Source of the DNA: Zetaproteobacteria bacterium
GTDB taxonomy: Bacteria > Pseudomonadota > Zetaproteobacteria > Mariprofundales > Mariprofundaceae
Reading direction: 5' to 3'
Assembly: GCA_021545665.1 (NCBI GenBank)
Contig: JAJRTX010000018.1
Span: 1 to 22,878 of the forward strand
DNA length: 22,878 nt
Shown: positions 6,772 to 13,864 of the stretch, piece by piece
Layout of the letters: the number at the start of each line of letters is the position of its first letter
How positions within the stretch are numbered: the stretch's first letter is position 1
Program-made: the position numbers and the translations under genes
The notes under the pieces: generated by a model
Told to the model about the DNA's origin: nothing
Database searches by the model: none
What the model saw: the letters and a program-made list of their open reading frames with translations, nothing else

Positions 6772-7982
6772 AAGCTACCTTTTTCTACGTTCAGTATGTG
6801 TCCCATTTTTTCACGTTTGGTAGTCAGATAGGCAATATTATCTTCATGCGGACTACATTCGAGCTGAACCCGTTCACACACTTCCAGCCCGTAACCATCA
6901 AGTGCTATAATTTTCTTGGGGTTGTTGGTCAGCAACCGCAGTTTATGCAGACCCAGATCACGCAAAATCTGTGCGCCAATACCATAATCACGTAAATCAG
7001 CCTTGAAACCCAGTTTTTTATTGGCCTCAACCGTATCATGGCCGACATCCTGCAAAGCATAGGCTTTCAACTTGTTGAGCAGACCTATGCCTCGACCTTC
7101 CTGACGCAGATACAGAATCACACCCTCCCCAACCTCGGCAACCTGCCGTATGGCTGCATGCAGTTGCGAACCGCAATCACAGCGTCTGGAAGCAAAAACA
7201 TCGCCGGTAAGACATTCAGAATGTACACGCACCAGACATGGACGTTCAGCATCAGGGTGACCCATGACCAGTGCCACATGCTCGGCCTCATCCACCATAT
7301 TGCTATAGCCAATAAGCCGAAAATCGCCGAACTCCGTCGGCATGCGTGCTTCAACTTCGCGTTTAACCAGCGAATCATTATTCAATCGATAGCCAATCAG
7401 GTCGGCAATACAGCCGATTTTTAAATTATGTTTTTTAGCAAAGACTCTCAATTCAGGCATGCGTGCCATAGTGCCGTCTTCATTCATAATTTCGCAGATC
7501 ACACCTGCCGGCTTCAACCCCGCCATGCGCGCCAGATCAATACTGGCTTCGGTATGCCCTGCACGAACCAGTAGCCCTCCCTCACGTCCAACCAGTGGGA
7601 ACACATGCCCCGGAGTATGGATATTCGAAGGTTTTGCATCATCAGCAATGGCTGTGCGAATGGTATGGGCGCGATCAAATGCGGAAATACCTGTGGTTAC
7701 GCCTTCGGCCGCTTCAATGGATATAGTGAAATTGGTTTTGAACTTGGCATTGGTATTGGCAACCATTAATGGCAGTTGCAAGTTGTCTGTCTGCTCTTTG
7801 GTCAAAGCCAGACAAATCAGGCCGCGCCCGTGCGTAGCCATAAAATTAACTGCTTCCGGCGTCACCCATTCAGCTGCCATGATCAGATCACCTTCATTTT
7901 CACGGTCTTCATCATCGGCAAGGATAATCATGCGTCCGGCACGTAATTCTTCGATCAGTTCTTCACAACTGGCGTGACTCAT
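6768..7982 (-). CDS. ribBA: Bifunctional DHBP synthase / GTP cyclohydrolase II
   Basis: The protein makes both precursors of lumazine. The N-terminal half (about residues 1-200) is RibB: DDEDRENEGDLIMAAEW (residues 23-39) has the acidic metal-binding cluster, and HTEASIDL plus CEIMNEDGTMAR complete the ribulose 5-phosphate site. The C-terminal half is GTP cyclohydrolase II: RVHSECLTGDVFASRRCDCG contains the zinc ligands Cys257, Cys268 and Cys270, followed by LRQEGRGIGL and RDYGIGAQIL. Whether the RibA half is fully active cannot be judged by eye, but its catalytic motifs are present. GGAG lies 6 nt before the ATG. The gene is 21 nt after ribE and overlaps ribH. Confidence 0.97.
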   Translation of the reverse strand: MSHASCEELIEELRAGRMIILADDEDRENEGDLIMAAEWVTPEAVNFMATHGRGLICLALTKEQTDNLQLPLMVANTNAKFKTNFTISIEAAEGVTTGISAFDRAHTIRTAIADDAKPSNIHTPGHVFPLVGREGGLLVRAGHTEASIDLARMAGLKPAGVICEIMNEDGTMARMPELRVFAKKHNLKIGCIADLIGYRLNNDSLVKREVEARMPTEFGDFRLIGYSNMVDEAEHVALVMGHPDAERPCLVRVHSECLTGDVFASRRCDCGSQLHAAIRQVAEVGEGVILYLRQEGRGIGLLNKLKAYALQDVGHDTVEANKKLGFKADLRDYGIGAQILRDLGLHKLRLLTNNPKKIIALDGYGLEVCERVQLECSPHEDNIAYLTTKREKMGHILNVEKGSL

Positions 7983-8003
7983 ATCTGCTCCATAGAAAAT
8001 TTA

Positions 8004-8609
8004 CTACCTTTTATCATCATTAAAATACATCAGCCGCTCAACATAACGGCCATACATGTCGGTTTCGATATTGACCTGTGCAGCTTCTGTCAATGCGCCC
8101 AGATTGGTGTGCGCCAAGGTATGGGGAATCAGATTGACGGTAAAGTCATTCCTGCCCACTGCGTTGACCGTCAGACTGACACCATTAATCGCCACTGACC
8201 CTTTCACCACCACATAACGGGCCATAGCATCGGTAAGCTTGAAACTCACTTCCACATGCTCACCAATCGGCCTGATTTTCCCAACATGTCCAATACCATC
8301 AATATGTCCGGTCACCATATGACCACCCAGTGCATCACCCATGTGCAATGCCGGTTCCAGATTAACCTTTTGCATGGTTAACGCACCTTCAAAAATAGTC
8401 ATCTTCAACGTTTCCAGTGATAGCGTGGCGGCAAAGCTCTGTTCAGCTGGAAAGCTTGTAATAGTCAGGCAGCATCCATCTACAGCCACAGAATCACCCA
8501 GCTGCCAACCGGACATATCAAGCCCTGTTTTAAAAATCATGTGTGCCTGTTCAGATTCAGACTGAATACTCTCAATGCGCCCGACATCCTGAATAATTCC
8601 GGTAAACAT
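8004..8609 (-). CDS. ribE: Riboflavin synthase, alpha subunit
   Basis: This enzyme dismutates two molecules of lumazine to riboflavin. Its 201 residues form the expected two lumazine-binding barrels. The first begins MFTGIIQDVGRI and contains VAVDGCCLTI; the second has MVTGHIDGIGHV and VAINGVSLTVN. The terminal segment ETDMYGRYVERLM is typical. It is the first gene of ribE-ribBA-ribH-nusB. I see no clear ribosome binding site, and only 63 nt separate it from the divergent recQ, which leaves no room for an FMN riboswitch. Some genomes call this gene ribC. Confidence 0.96.
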   Translation of the reverse strand: MFTGIIQDVGRIESIQSESEQAHMIFKTGLDMSGWQLGDSVAVDGCCLTITSFPAEQSFAATLSLETLKMTIFEGALTMQKVNLEPALHMGDALGGHMVTGHIDGIGHVGKIRPIGEHVEVSFKLTDAMARYVVVKGSVAINGVSLTVNAVGRNDFTVNLIPHTLAHTNLGALTEAAQVNIETDMYGRYVERLMYFNDDKR

Positions 8610-8672
8610 GGGCGAATACTATGCATTTTTACAGTCATTACATAGAACTGCGTTTTATGCATAATCCGAAAC
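8610..8672. promoter_or_regulatory. Divergent promoter region between ribE and recQ
   Basis: This 63-bp spacer must contain the start signals for both divergent transcripts. On the plus strand a CATAAT (8660-8665) with TTACAT (8638-8643) 16 nt upstream could serve recQ. If so, the transcript would begin almost at the recQ ATG and be leaderless. ATGCAT occurs at 8621-8626 and 8657-8662. The hexamer matches are modest. Confidence 0.35.
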
Positions 8673-10496
8673 ATGAGAAAAGCCGCAGAAATCTTAACAT
8701 CCACATTCGGATATGATGCATTTCGCCATCATCAGGAACAAATCATCGAAGCACTGGTGGCCGGTCGTGATGTCATGACATTAATGCCTACCGGTGGCGG
8801 CAAATCTATTTGTTATCAAATTCCGGCTCTGATGCGTACGGGTTGCGGCATCGTTATTTCGCCGCTGATCGCACTGATGCAGGATCAAGTCGATGCCATG
8901 AAACAGCTGGGTATCAGGGCTGCTTTTCTAAATTCCAGCCTGCATCCAAATACACAAATGGAAATCGAACAGGGTTTTCTGGCCGGAGCGTTTGATCTGC
9001 TCTATCTGGCACCCGAGCGTTTGCTCAAGCAGAATATGCTGAACATTCTCGACCGGAGCGAGCTTGCCCTGTTTGCCATTGATGAAGCGCACTGTGTATC
9101 GCAATGGGGCCATGATTTCCGCAAGGAGTATCAGCAACTGTCGATGCTGCATGAACGCTATCCACAGGTGCCGCGTATTGCCCTGACGGCAACAGCTGAT
9201 CAGCGCACACGCTCTGAAATTATTGAGCAACTGGCATTGCAACAGGCCCAGGTGTTCGTGAACAGCTTTGACCGCCCCAACATCTATTATGCTATCACCG
9301 AAGCAACCAATAGCCGTGAAGCCCTGTGGCGCTTTGTGGAGGAGAATCACGGTGCAGATGCTGGCATTGTGTATTGCCTGTCGCGTAAGAATGTTGAGAC
9401 CGTGGCCGAGTGGCTGAATGAAAAAGGACGCACCGCCCTGCCCTATCATGCCGGTCTGCCGCAGCAGACCCGATTGCGTAATCAGCAGCGTTTTCTGCGC
9501 GAGGACGGGTTGATTATCGTCGCCACTATTGCTTTCGGCATGGGTATCGATAAGCCGGATGTGCGTTTTGTCGCCCACATGAATCTACCCAAAAATATCG
9601 AAGCCTATTATCAGGAAACCGGTCGAGCAGGTCGTGATAGTTTAGCCGCCAATGCCTGGATGACTTACGGTCTCAAAGATGTGATCAATCTGCGCCTGTT
9701 CACAGAAAATAGTGACAGCGATGAGATGTTCAAGCGCGTGATGCACCAGAAAACCGATGCCATGCTGGGCCTGTGTGAACTGACCACATGCAGGCGTCAG
9801 GCCATACTGGCCTATTTCGATGAAGTGCTGGCAGAACCCTGTGGCAACTGTGATAATTGTGTTAACCCACCCGAAACATGGGATGCAACCATTGCCACCC
9901 AGAAGGCTCTTTCCTGTGTGTACAGAACAGAGCAGCGCTTTGGCGCCCAGTACATTATCCATGTGCTGACCGGCAAGGATGACGAGCGCATCATCAAGAA
10001 CGGCCATGATAAGATCAGCACTTTTGACATCGGCCATGAACATACTGGTGTGGAATGGCGCGCCATTTTTCGCCAGTTGATCGCGCAAGGCTATCTGGCC
10101 ACCGATACAGAAGGCTATGGCGTACTCAAACTGACCCAGAAAGCCTGGCCCCTGCTCAAACGCAGTGAAGAACCGCAAACGGTAATGCTGCGAGCTCTAC
10201 GCAAGGCCTCAAAAGCCAGGGCCAGGAAAAAGAAATCCAGAAACATGATTGAGCTATCAACTCAGGATGAGCTGCTGTTTGAATCTCTGCGCGCACTCAG
10301 GGCAAAGCTGGCTAAAGAACAGAATGTGCCGCCCTATGTTATTTTCCATGATAAAACCTTGGCAGAAATGGCCGCCACAAGGCCTGCAACACTGGATCAA
10401 ATGCTCGACATCTCCGGTATCGGCAATGAAAAACTATCCCGCTACGGAGAGAGCTTTCTGAATGAAATCAGCTGCTTTCGAACATCCCAAGAATAA
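8673..10496 (+). CDS. recQ: ATP-dependent DNA helicase RecQ
   Basis: This is a 3'-5' DNA helicase of recombination and replication-fork repair. Its 607 residues follow the bacterial RecQ plan. Walker A is MPTGGGKS (residues 38-45). The DEAH box is at 137-140, followed by the aromatic-rich loop CVSQWGHDFR. Motif VI is QETGRAGRD. The zinc-binding region has TTCRRQAILAYF and CGNCDNC, followed by the winged-helix RQC domain. A C-terminal HRDC domain starts near LFESLRALRAKLAKE and ends ISGIGNEKLSRYG. No ribosome binding site is evident before the ATG. An Arg/Lys-rich linker (KASKARARKKKSR) joins RQC and HRDC. Confidence 0.97.
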   Translation: MRKAAEILTSTFGYDAFRHHQEQIIEALVAGRDVMTLMPTGGGKSICYQIPALMRTGCGIVISPLIALMQDQVDAMKQLGIRAAFLNSSLHPNTQMEIEQGFLAGAFDLLYLAPERLLKQNMLNILDRSELALFAIDEAHCVSQWGHDFRKEYQQLSMLHERYPQVPRIALTATADQRTRSEIIEQLALQQAQVFVNSFDRPNIYYAITEATNSREALWRFVEENHGADAGIVYCLSRKNVETVAEWLNEKGRTALPYHAGLPQQTRLRNQQRFLREDGLIIVATIAFGMGIDKPDVRFVAHMNLPKNIEAYYQETGRAGRDSLAANAWMTYGLKDVINLRLFTENSDSDEMFKRVMHQKTDAMLGLCELTTCRRQAILAYFDEVLAEPCGNCDNCVNPPETWDATIATQKALSCVYRTEQRFGAQYIIHVLTGKDDERIIKNGHDKISTFDIGHEHTGVEWRAIFRQLIAQGYLATDTEGYGVLKLTQKAWPLLKRSEEPQTVMLRALRKASKARARKKKSRNMIELSTQDELLFESLRALRAKLAKEQNVPPYVIFHDKTLAEMAATRPATLDQMLDISGIGNEKLSRYGESFLNEISCFRTSQE

Positions 10497-10525
10497 TGTA
10501 TTATGCTATAAAAGCAGCCAGTTTT
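10471..10525 (+). terminator. Weak inverted repeat at the recQ 3' end
   Basis: GCTGCTTT (10471-10478, inside the end of recQ) is a perfect 8-bp inverted repeat of AAAGCAGC (10511-10518), followed after three bases by four T. The 32-nt loop is long for an intrinsic terminator, so it could equally be a processing or stability structure between recQ and the small gene downstream. Confidence 0.25.
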
Positions 10526-10561
10526 GACGACACTAAATATTAAAATGAAAGAGGTAGATGT

Positions 10562-10756
10562 ATGATTAAACAGTTAATCGCTCTTGCAGTAATACTCACT
10601 CCGTCGATTGCTCTGGCCCACAATGGTCACGGCCACATTGAGGCTACATCCGTCTGGCACTGGCTGCTCGAATTCGACCATATCGGCTGGACAATCCCGG
10701 CAGTTATTGTTCTGTTTATAATCATCAGAAGCAGGTTGTTAAATAGAAATAAATAA
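10562..10756 (+). CDS. Small exported His-rich membrane protein
   Basis: The 64-residue product begins with a clean signal sequence, MIKQLIALAVILTPSIALA, with an Ala-Leu-Ala cleavage site before residue 20. The predicted mature start is HNGHGHIEATSVWHWLLEFDH, which has six histidines within 21 residues. A transmembrane helix (WTIPAVIVLFIIIRSR) and a basic end (LLNRNK) follow. AGAGGT sits about 7 nt before the ATG, so translation is likely. The HxGHGH start recalls the metal-facing N-termini of HupE/UreJ-like proteins, but the protein is far too short to be one. It could bind a metal at the outer face of the membrane; that is inference. I do not recognise a family. Confidence 0.72.
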   Translation: MIKQLIALAVILTPSIALAHNGHGHIEATSVWHWLLEFDHIGWTIPAVIVLFIIIRSRLLNRNK

Positions 10757-10767
10757 TCTGTTTTCGC

Positions 10768-11904
10768 TTATTCCTTGATTGTGCGTTGCCAGATCAAAGC
10801 AAAGTCACCAAGGTCAGTGTAGAAATGCGGGGAAAAGCGGATGCCTCCGGCGCGGTTGGCGCAGATCACACCGGCTTTCATTAGCCTGCGGTATAAGTAG
10901 GCATGTCTTTGTGCATCCAGCTTCTGATGCCTGAATGTTACAATGCCCGCATGGCGATCTGCCAAAGCAGGCGTAATCAACTCCAAATCCTGCTGATTCT
11001 GAACCCAGTCAATCAGCTGTGCTGAATTGGCCAATACGGCGGCTTCCACATTGTCCATACCCACGTCTTCAAACAGAGACAGGCTGGCATCCAGTGCCTG
11101 AATACAGAGCATGTTCGGACTACCCGCTTCAAAACGGCGCGCTGTTTCCGATGGCTCCCATTCAAGATGATCAAAATCACCGGCATGTTTGACCATATGC
11201 CAGCCATATTGCAGCAGGCTCAACTGCTCTCTGATTTCAGGGCGTGAATAAAATACCGCCAGCCCTTCCGGCCCCAGCATCCATTTGTGACCATCGGCCA
11301 CGACAAAATCAGCATGGCAATCCTGCACATCAAACTGCAGTGCCCCCAGGCTCTGAATCGCATCCACACAGAAAAGAATATTCGCCTGCTGGCAAAACTC
11401 ACCAAGAGCATTCAAATGCATGCGCAAGCCGGTTCCGTATTGCACGGAGCTGACAGTCAATAAACGTGTGCGCTCATCGCACAGCGCCAGCATGGTTGAC
11501 TCGGGACTGTCGCCCGAAACATCGGCAAGGCGCAGTTCCACGCCCTTCTCTTTCAATGATTCCCAGACAATACGGTTGGAGGGAAACTCCTGACTGGTAG
11601 AAACAATATTATCACCATCCCGCCAGTCCAGACCGTAAGCAATCAGTGATAGACCTTCCGATGTGTTTTTTAGCAGGGCAATATCATCAGCAGATTCCGC
11701 ATTGAGCAGACGTTTCAACCGCTCCCTGACCTGCTTCTCCGTAGCCATCCAGCGGGGATAATCGGCCGCTCCCTGAGTAAGGTTCTCCTCGGCAAAAGCT
11801 TTCACCGCATCCGCAGTACGCCGGGGCCACACCCCCACCGCCGCATGATTGAGATACACCAACTCAGGCTTAAGTGGGAACTCATATTTCAGGTCAACAT
11901 TCAT
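10768..11904 (-). CDS. Aminotransferase class V-fold PLP-dependent enzyme
   Basis: The 378-residue protein has the class V layout: YLNHAAVGVWP at the N-terminus, LLKNTSEGLSLIAYGL for phosphate binding, DAIQSLG (Asp181, Gln184) for the PLP ring, and ADGHKWMLGPEG with the Schiff-base Lys207. The end, AGGIRFSPHFY, has the substrate-binding arginine seen in the isopenicillin N epimerase-like and CsdA-like subgroups. The cysteine loop of SufS or IscS is not evident: the only nearby cysteine (VICANR) is too close to the arginine. I would therefore not call it a cysteine desulfurase. It is a single gene, tail to tail with the small His-rich protein 11 nt away, and has a perfect inverted repeat upstream of its start. 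The substrate is unknown. Confidence 0.85.
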   Translation of the reverse strand: MNVDLKYEFPLKPELVYLNHAAVGVWPRRTADAVKAFAEENLTQGAADYPRWMATEKQVRERLKRLLNAESADDIALLKNTSEGLSLIAYGLDWRDGDNIVSTSQEFPSNRIVWESLKEKGVELRLADVSGDSPESTMLALCDERTRLLTVSSVQYGTGLRMHLNALGEFCQQANILFCVDAIQSLGALQFDVQDCHADFVVADGHKWMLGPEGLAVFYSRPEIREQLSLLQYGWHMVKHAGDFDHLEWEPSETARRFEAGSPNMLCIQALDASLSLFEDVGMDNVEAAVLANSAQLIDWVQNQQDLELITPALADRHAGIVTFRHQKLDAQRHAYLYRRLMKAGVICANRAGGIRFSPHFYTDLGDFALIWQRTIKE

Positions 11905-12226
11905 ATGCCTATTCCACCCTCAGTGATGATCACTGGCAATACCCATCACCTTTTACAGCTTCCGAACCAAACAAAGCCGGAACTAAAAAACTGTTATGCC
12001 TCCTATCTCAAATAACTCAATAACGCATGCCCCTGTCCAAGACTAGGCGTAATGCATCAATAATAGACCTGACCCTCGCCTCTGAAAGAGTATACTATCA
12101 CATCAGCCCAAGAACTTTTCCTTAGCGTCAGTATTCATCATGAAGATTCAGGACTACTCCAAAAGTCTTCCACGTTTTTCTCCAGCGGGCCGTCAAAACT
12201 GCCCATAGAAAAACCGGCATTTCTTA
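11905..12226. other. Intergenic region between the PLP enzyme and the unknown cassette
   Basis: No gene is visible in these 322 bases. The only clear structure is the inverted repeat at 11921-11935. The rest is AT-rich and contains no recognisable RNA gene, repeat array or strong terminator. It should carry the promoter of the PLP enzyme gene and the 3' end of the cassette transcript, both on the minus strand. Confidence 0.4.
11921..11935. promoter_or_regulatory. Candidate operator: perfect inverted repeat CAGTGAT-G-ATCACTG
   Basis: Seven bases are repeated in inverted orientation around a single central base. The site ends 16 bp upstream of the ATG of the PLP enzyme gene (11904). Size, symmetry and position fit a dimeric repressor site in the 5' leader or promoter. 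The regulator is not identifiable from this window. Confidence 0.4.
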
Positions 12227-12373
12227 TTAATAATTTAGGTCAAGTACGATTGGTTCAATCATTTCAATAGAGGCATGGACATCTCCCCATTTAACCCCAA
12301 GTGTAGAAACGTCAGTAACATCATAACTTTCATCTGTACATGTAATTTGATGGTCTGAAACCCATTGACCCAT
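12227..12373 (-). pseudogene. Displaced C-terminus of the cassette's third gene
   Basis: This frame could be read from an ATG at 12373 as 48 residues (MGQWVSDHQITCTDESY... ending PIVLDLNY). Its composition is protein-like and acidic, whereas the overlapping frame of the upstream gene becomes Met- and Leu-rich and unlike a real protein. Deleting one copy of the near-duplicate octamer at 12360-12375 joins the two frames into ...QQPWVSDHQITC... and gives a 199-residue protein. I interpret this as the original C-terminus, now out of frame. An independent overlapping small gene is possible but less likely because no ribosome binding site precedes it. Confidence 0.6.
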
Positions 12374-12834
12374 GGTTGTTGATTGAGATTATCCCACGAA
12401 CCCATTACGGATGAATATTTTTCATCAAATTTAGCACCGAGTTCTTGAACTCGAGTACTGTTGTATATTGTGACAGCCTTTCCTTCCGGGCTCTCAGGAT
12501 CAATATCACTTATATAAGGAGGCTCTTGCATAAATTCTTCTTTCAATTTTCTTCGAGCATAACCCTTTGAAAGCCCCCCTATGATTTTCAGAATGCTTGG
12601 TGTTTGCGAAGAAGTGTCAAACAACAATTTCGTGACTTCTTGAATGAGATCATAGGTAAGTGAAAACATCAGAACTGTGAACCCTCTTGACCTTTTACCG
12701 TGCCCCCATCTTTGAACCACATCAGCATCCGAAATCATGGACTCAACAAATACCATTTTTTCCTTGGTTGAAAGAAAGTGATCTAACATATGCTCTGTAT
12801 GAGCTTTCAGTTTTTCTATTGCTTGGTTATTCAT
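12259..12834 (-). CDS. Unknown cytoplasmic protein, probably frameshifted near its end
   Basis: I recognise no family. I chose the ATG at 12834 (MNNQAIEKLKAHTEHMLDHF...), 7 nt after the stop of the preceding cassette gene. An upstream start would add a hydrophobic stretch but would overlap that gene. The 191-residue product is mainly helical and polar. It includes KEKMVFVESMISDADVVQRWGHGKRSRGF, a helix with TYDLIQEVTKLLFD, and a basic patch SKGYARRKLKEEF. From about residue 157 the frame stops looking like protein. A near-tandem octamer at 12360-12375 shifts it away from the likely true C-terminus (12227-12373). It is third of three co-directional unknown genes. Confidence 0.6.
   Translation of the reverse strand: MNNQAIEKLKAHTEHMLDHFLSTKEKMVFVESMISDADVVQRWGHGKRSRGFTVLMFSLTYDLIQEVTKLLFDTSSQTPSILKIIGGLSKGYARRKLKEEFMQEPPYISDIDPESPEGKAVTIYNSTRVQELGAKFDEKYSSVMGSWDNLNQQPWVNGFQTIKLHVQMKVMMLLTFLHLGLNGEMSMPLLK
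12360..12375. repeat. 8-bp near-tandem duplication that breaks the frame
   Basis: ACCCATTG (12360-12367) is followed directly by ACCCATGG (12368-12375), identical at 7 of 8 positions. An 8-bp addition shifts the minus-strand frame, and removing one unit restores one open frame of 199 codons with a natural-looking end. The pattern fits slipped-strand duplication. Confidence 0.6.
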
Positions 12835-12841
12835 AATGGGT

Positions 12842-13096
12842 TTAAATCCAATTACCAACGAGCTGAAGAGCAAAACCAATAATAAGAAGGGTAAGTCCAA
12901 TTTTTGCTCTAAAGTCGTACTTTTTAGCTTTTAAGACCTCCTCTTCATCTATTTGTCCTGTAATTATAGACTGATGACCTTTACGACTAAGGGCTTCAGG
13001 CAAGCCATAGAAGAAAATCAAGATTGCGCCGAATATATCAAGCATTAAACCCAAACTAGACACAATATTTCCAAGGTGCTCGCAAGCGAAAACCAT
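12842..13096 (-). CDS. Small two-helix membrane protein, unknown
   Basis: The 84-residue product has two clear membrane helices: about residues 10-32 (NIVSSLGLMLDIFGAILIFFYG) and 66-84 (IGLTLLIIGFALQLVGNW). They are separated by a polar, charged loop, EEEVLKAKKYDFRAK, so both ends are probably on the same side of the membrane. The extreme C-terminus is the second helix. A strong ribosome binding site (AAGAGG) lies about 8 nt before the ATG. It lies between the two soluble proteins of the cassette, 33 nt after the first and 7 nt before the third, which suggests one transcript. I recognise no family. Confidence 0.7.
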   Translation of the reverse strand: MVFACEHLGNIVSSLGLMLDIFGAILIFFYGLPEALSRKGHQSIITGQIDEEEVLKAKKYDFRAKIGLTLLIIGFALQLVGNWI

Positions 13097-13129
13097 TTCA
13101 AAATCCTCTTAAACGCTTTGTTTTGATAT

Positions 13130-13723
13130 TTAGCCAAACCCATATTTAGATATACATCTAAAAGCCTTTAAAATAGAGCGATTAGCAATTCTACCGAAGT
13201 TCCCTTTCAAGCAACTAAACATTCCATAGATATAACCTCTTGCTCCTTCGAAACGACTCTCATCACCTTTCACACTTTCATAACAATGCATGGTTTGCCC
13301 AATAGTCGCGCTAATGCCACCCTTTATTAGGCAACCAACAAACGGGTCTCCAAATAAATGAGCAGGCAAACCATCAATCACATCCTCTATGCCGATTTCA
13401 CCCTCCAAATAATCTAAAGCATCATCAACAGCCTTACTAATATTGATATCAATAGTGACACTATCTACATCAAAGGCATCACCAGATATTTCAAACTCAT
13501 ATTTAGGGCCTCCTTCAATACTAACCGAGCCTTTCATATGCATTAAATCAACTTCCACAACACCGCTAATAGATTCTGACACGTTCATTTTAAGGCAACG
13601 GCGAGAGACTGTAATAGTGTAGTTATGTTTATTCTCTAATGCCATTGCGGCAAGCGCCACGCCTAGCTCAAAGGTATATTCAGCATCGCCCTGAATTATT
13701 GAAGTAGTTCCTAATTTTGCCAT
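13130..13723 (-). CDS. Unknown protein, first gene of the three-gene cassette
   Basis: This 197-residue protein matches no family I know. The first 110 residues look beta-rich, with repeated alternating strands such as YTITVSRRCLKMNVSESISGVVEVDLMHMKGSVSIEGG and YEFEISGDAFDVDSVTIDIN. An acidic stretch, DDALDYLEGEIGIEDVIDG, follows. The last third is glycine-rich with scattered cysteines (FVGCLIKGGISATIGQTMHCYES, MFSCLKGNFG, FRCIS). There is no signal peptide. GGGAGG lies 6 nt before the ATG, the best ribosome binding site of the cassette. A promoter candidate (13812-13840) and an inverted repeat (13745-13786) precede it. Codon use is AT-rich compared with the flanking operons. Confidence 0.72.
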   Translation of the reverse strand: MAKLGTTSIIQGDAEYTFELGVALAAMALENKHNYTITVSRRCLKMNVSESISGVVEVDLMHMKGSVSIEGGPKYEFEISGDAFDVDSVTIDINISKAVDDALDYLEGEIGIEDVIDGLPAHLFGDPFVGCLIKGGISATIGQTMHCYESVKGDESRFEGARGYIYGMFSCLKGNFGRIANRSILKAFRCISKYGFG

Positions 13724-13744
13724 ATATTACCTCCCAATTTATGC

Positions 13745-13786
13745 CCTTGTTTTCCTTGATGTTGGATATATAAAGAGTAAACAAGG
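13745..13786 (-). promoter_or_regulatory. Inverted repeat in the leader of the unknown cassette
   Basis: CCTTGTTT (13745-13752) and AAACAAGG (13779-13786) are perfect 8-bp inverted repeats separated by 26 nt. They lie between the promoter candidate and the strong ribosome binding site of the first cassette gene. They could form a leader hairpin or two half-sites for a regulator. Confidence 0.35.
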
Positions 13787-13811
13787 AATATAGATTACGC
13801 TTCTTAGACAC

Positions 13812-13840
13812 ATTATAGACTAACTCTGCAAGATTGCCGA
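13812..13840 (-). promoter_or_regulatory. Candidate sigma70 promoter of the unknown cassette
   Basis: On the minus strand a perfect TATAAT (13817-13812) follows TCGGCA (13840-13835, four of six matches to TTGACA) with a 17-nt spacer. Transcription would begin about 80 nt upstream of the first cassette gene. The site lies just downstream of the glycosyltransferase operon stop, so the cassette probably has its own promoter. Confidence 0.45.
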
Positions 13841-13864
13841 ATGCCCGATATTGGATGTTCGGAA

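Noticed and set aside
7459..7977. 172-codon plus-strand frame opposite ribBA
   Set aside because: It is antisense to the RibB domain, which is complete; the Ser/Ala-rich composition is typical of a shadow frame.
8928..9578. 216-codon minus-strand frame inside recQ
   Set aside because: It is antisense to the helicase core, whose motifs are intact, and it has no ribosome binding site or recognisable protein features.
9642..10178. 178-codon minus-strand frame inside recQ
   Set aside because: It is antisense to the RecQ zinc and RQC domains and has no family-like motifs.
10768..11904. Cysteine desulfurase (SufS/IscS) assignment
   Set aside because: The catalytic cysteine loop is not at the expected distance from the substrate-binding arginine.
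12835..12900. Upstream extension giving the third cassette gene a hydrophobic N-terminus
   Set aside because: It would lie inside the preceding membrane-protein gene. The ATG at 12834, 7 nt after that stop, is the simpler start.
12227..13860. Integron gene cassette with attC site
   Set aside because: No attC-like inverted core sites or integrase are visible, and three genes share one cassette-like unit.
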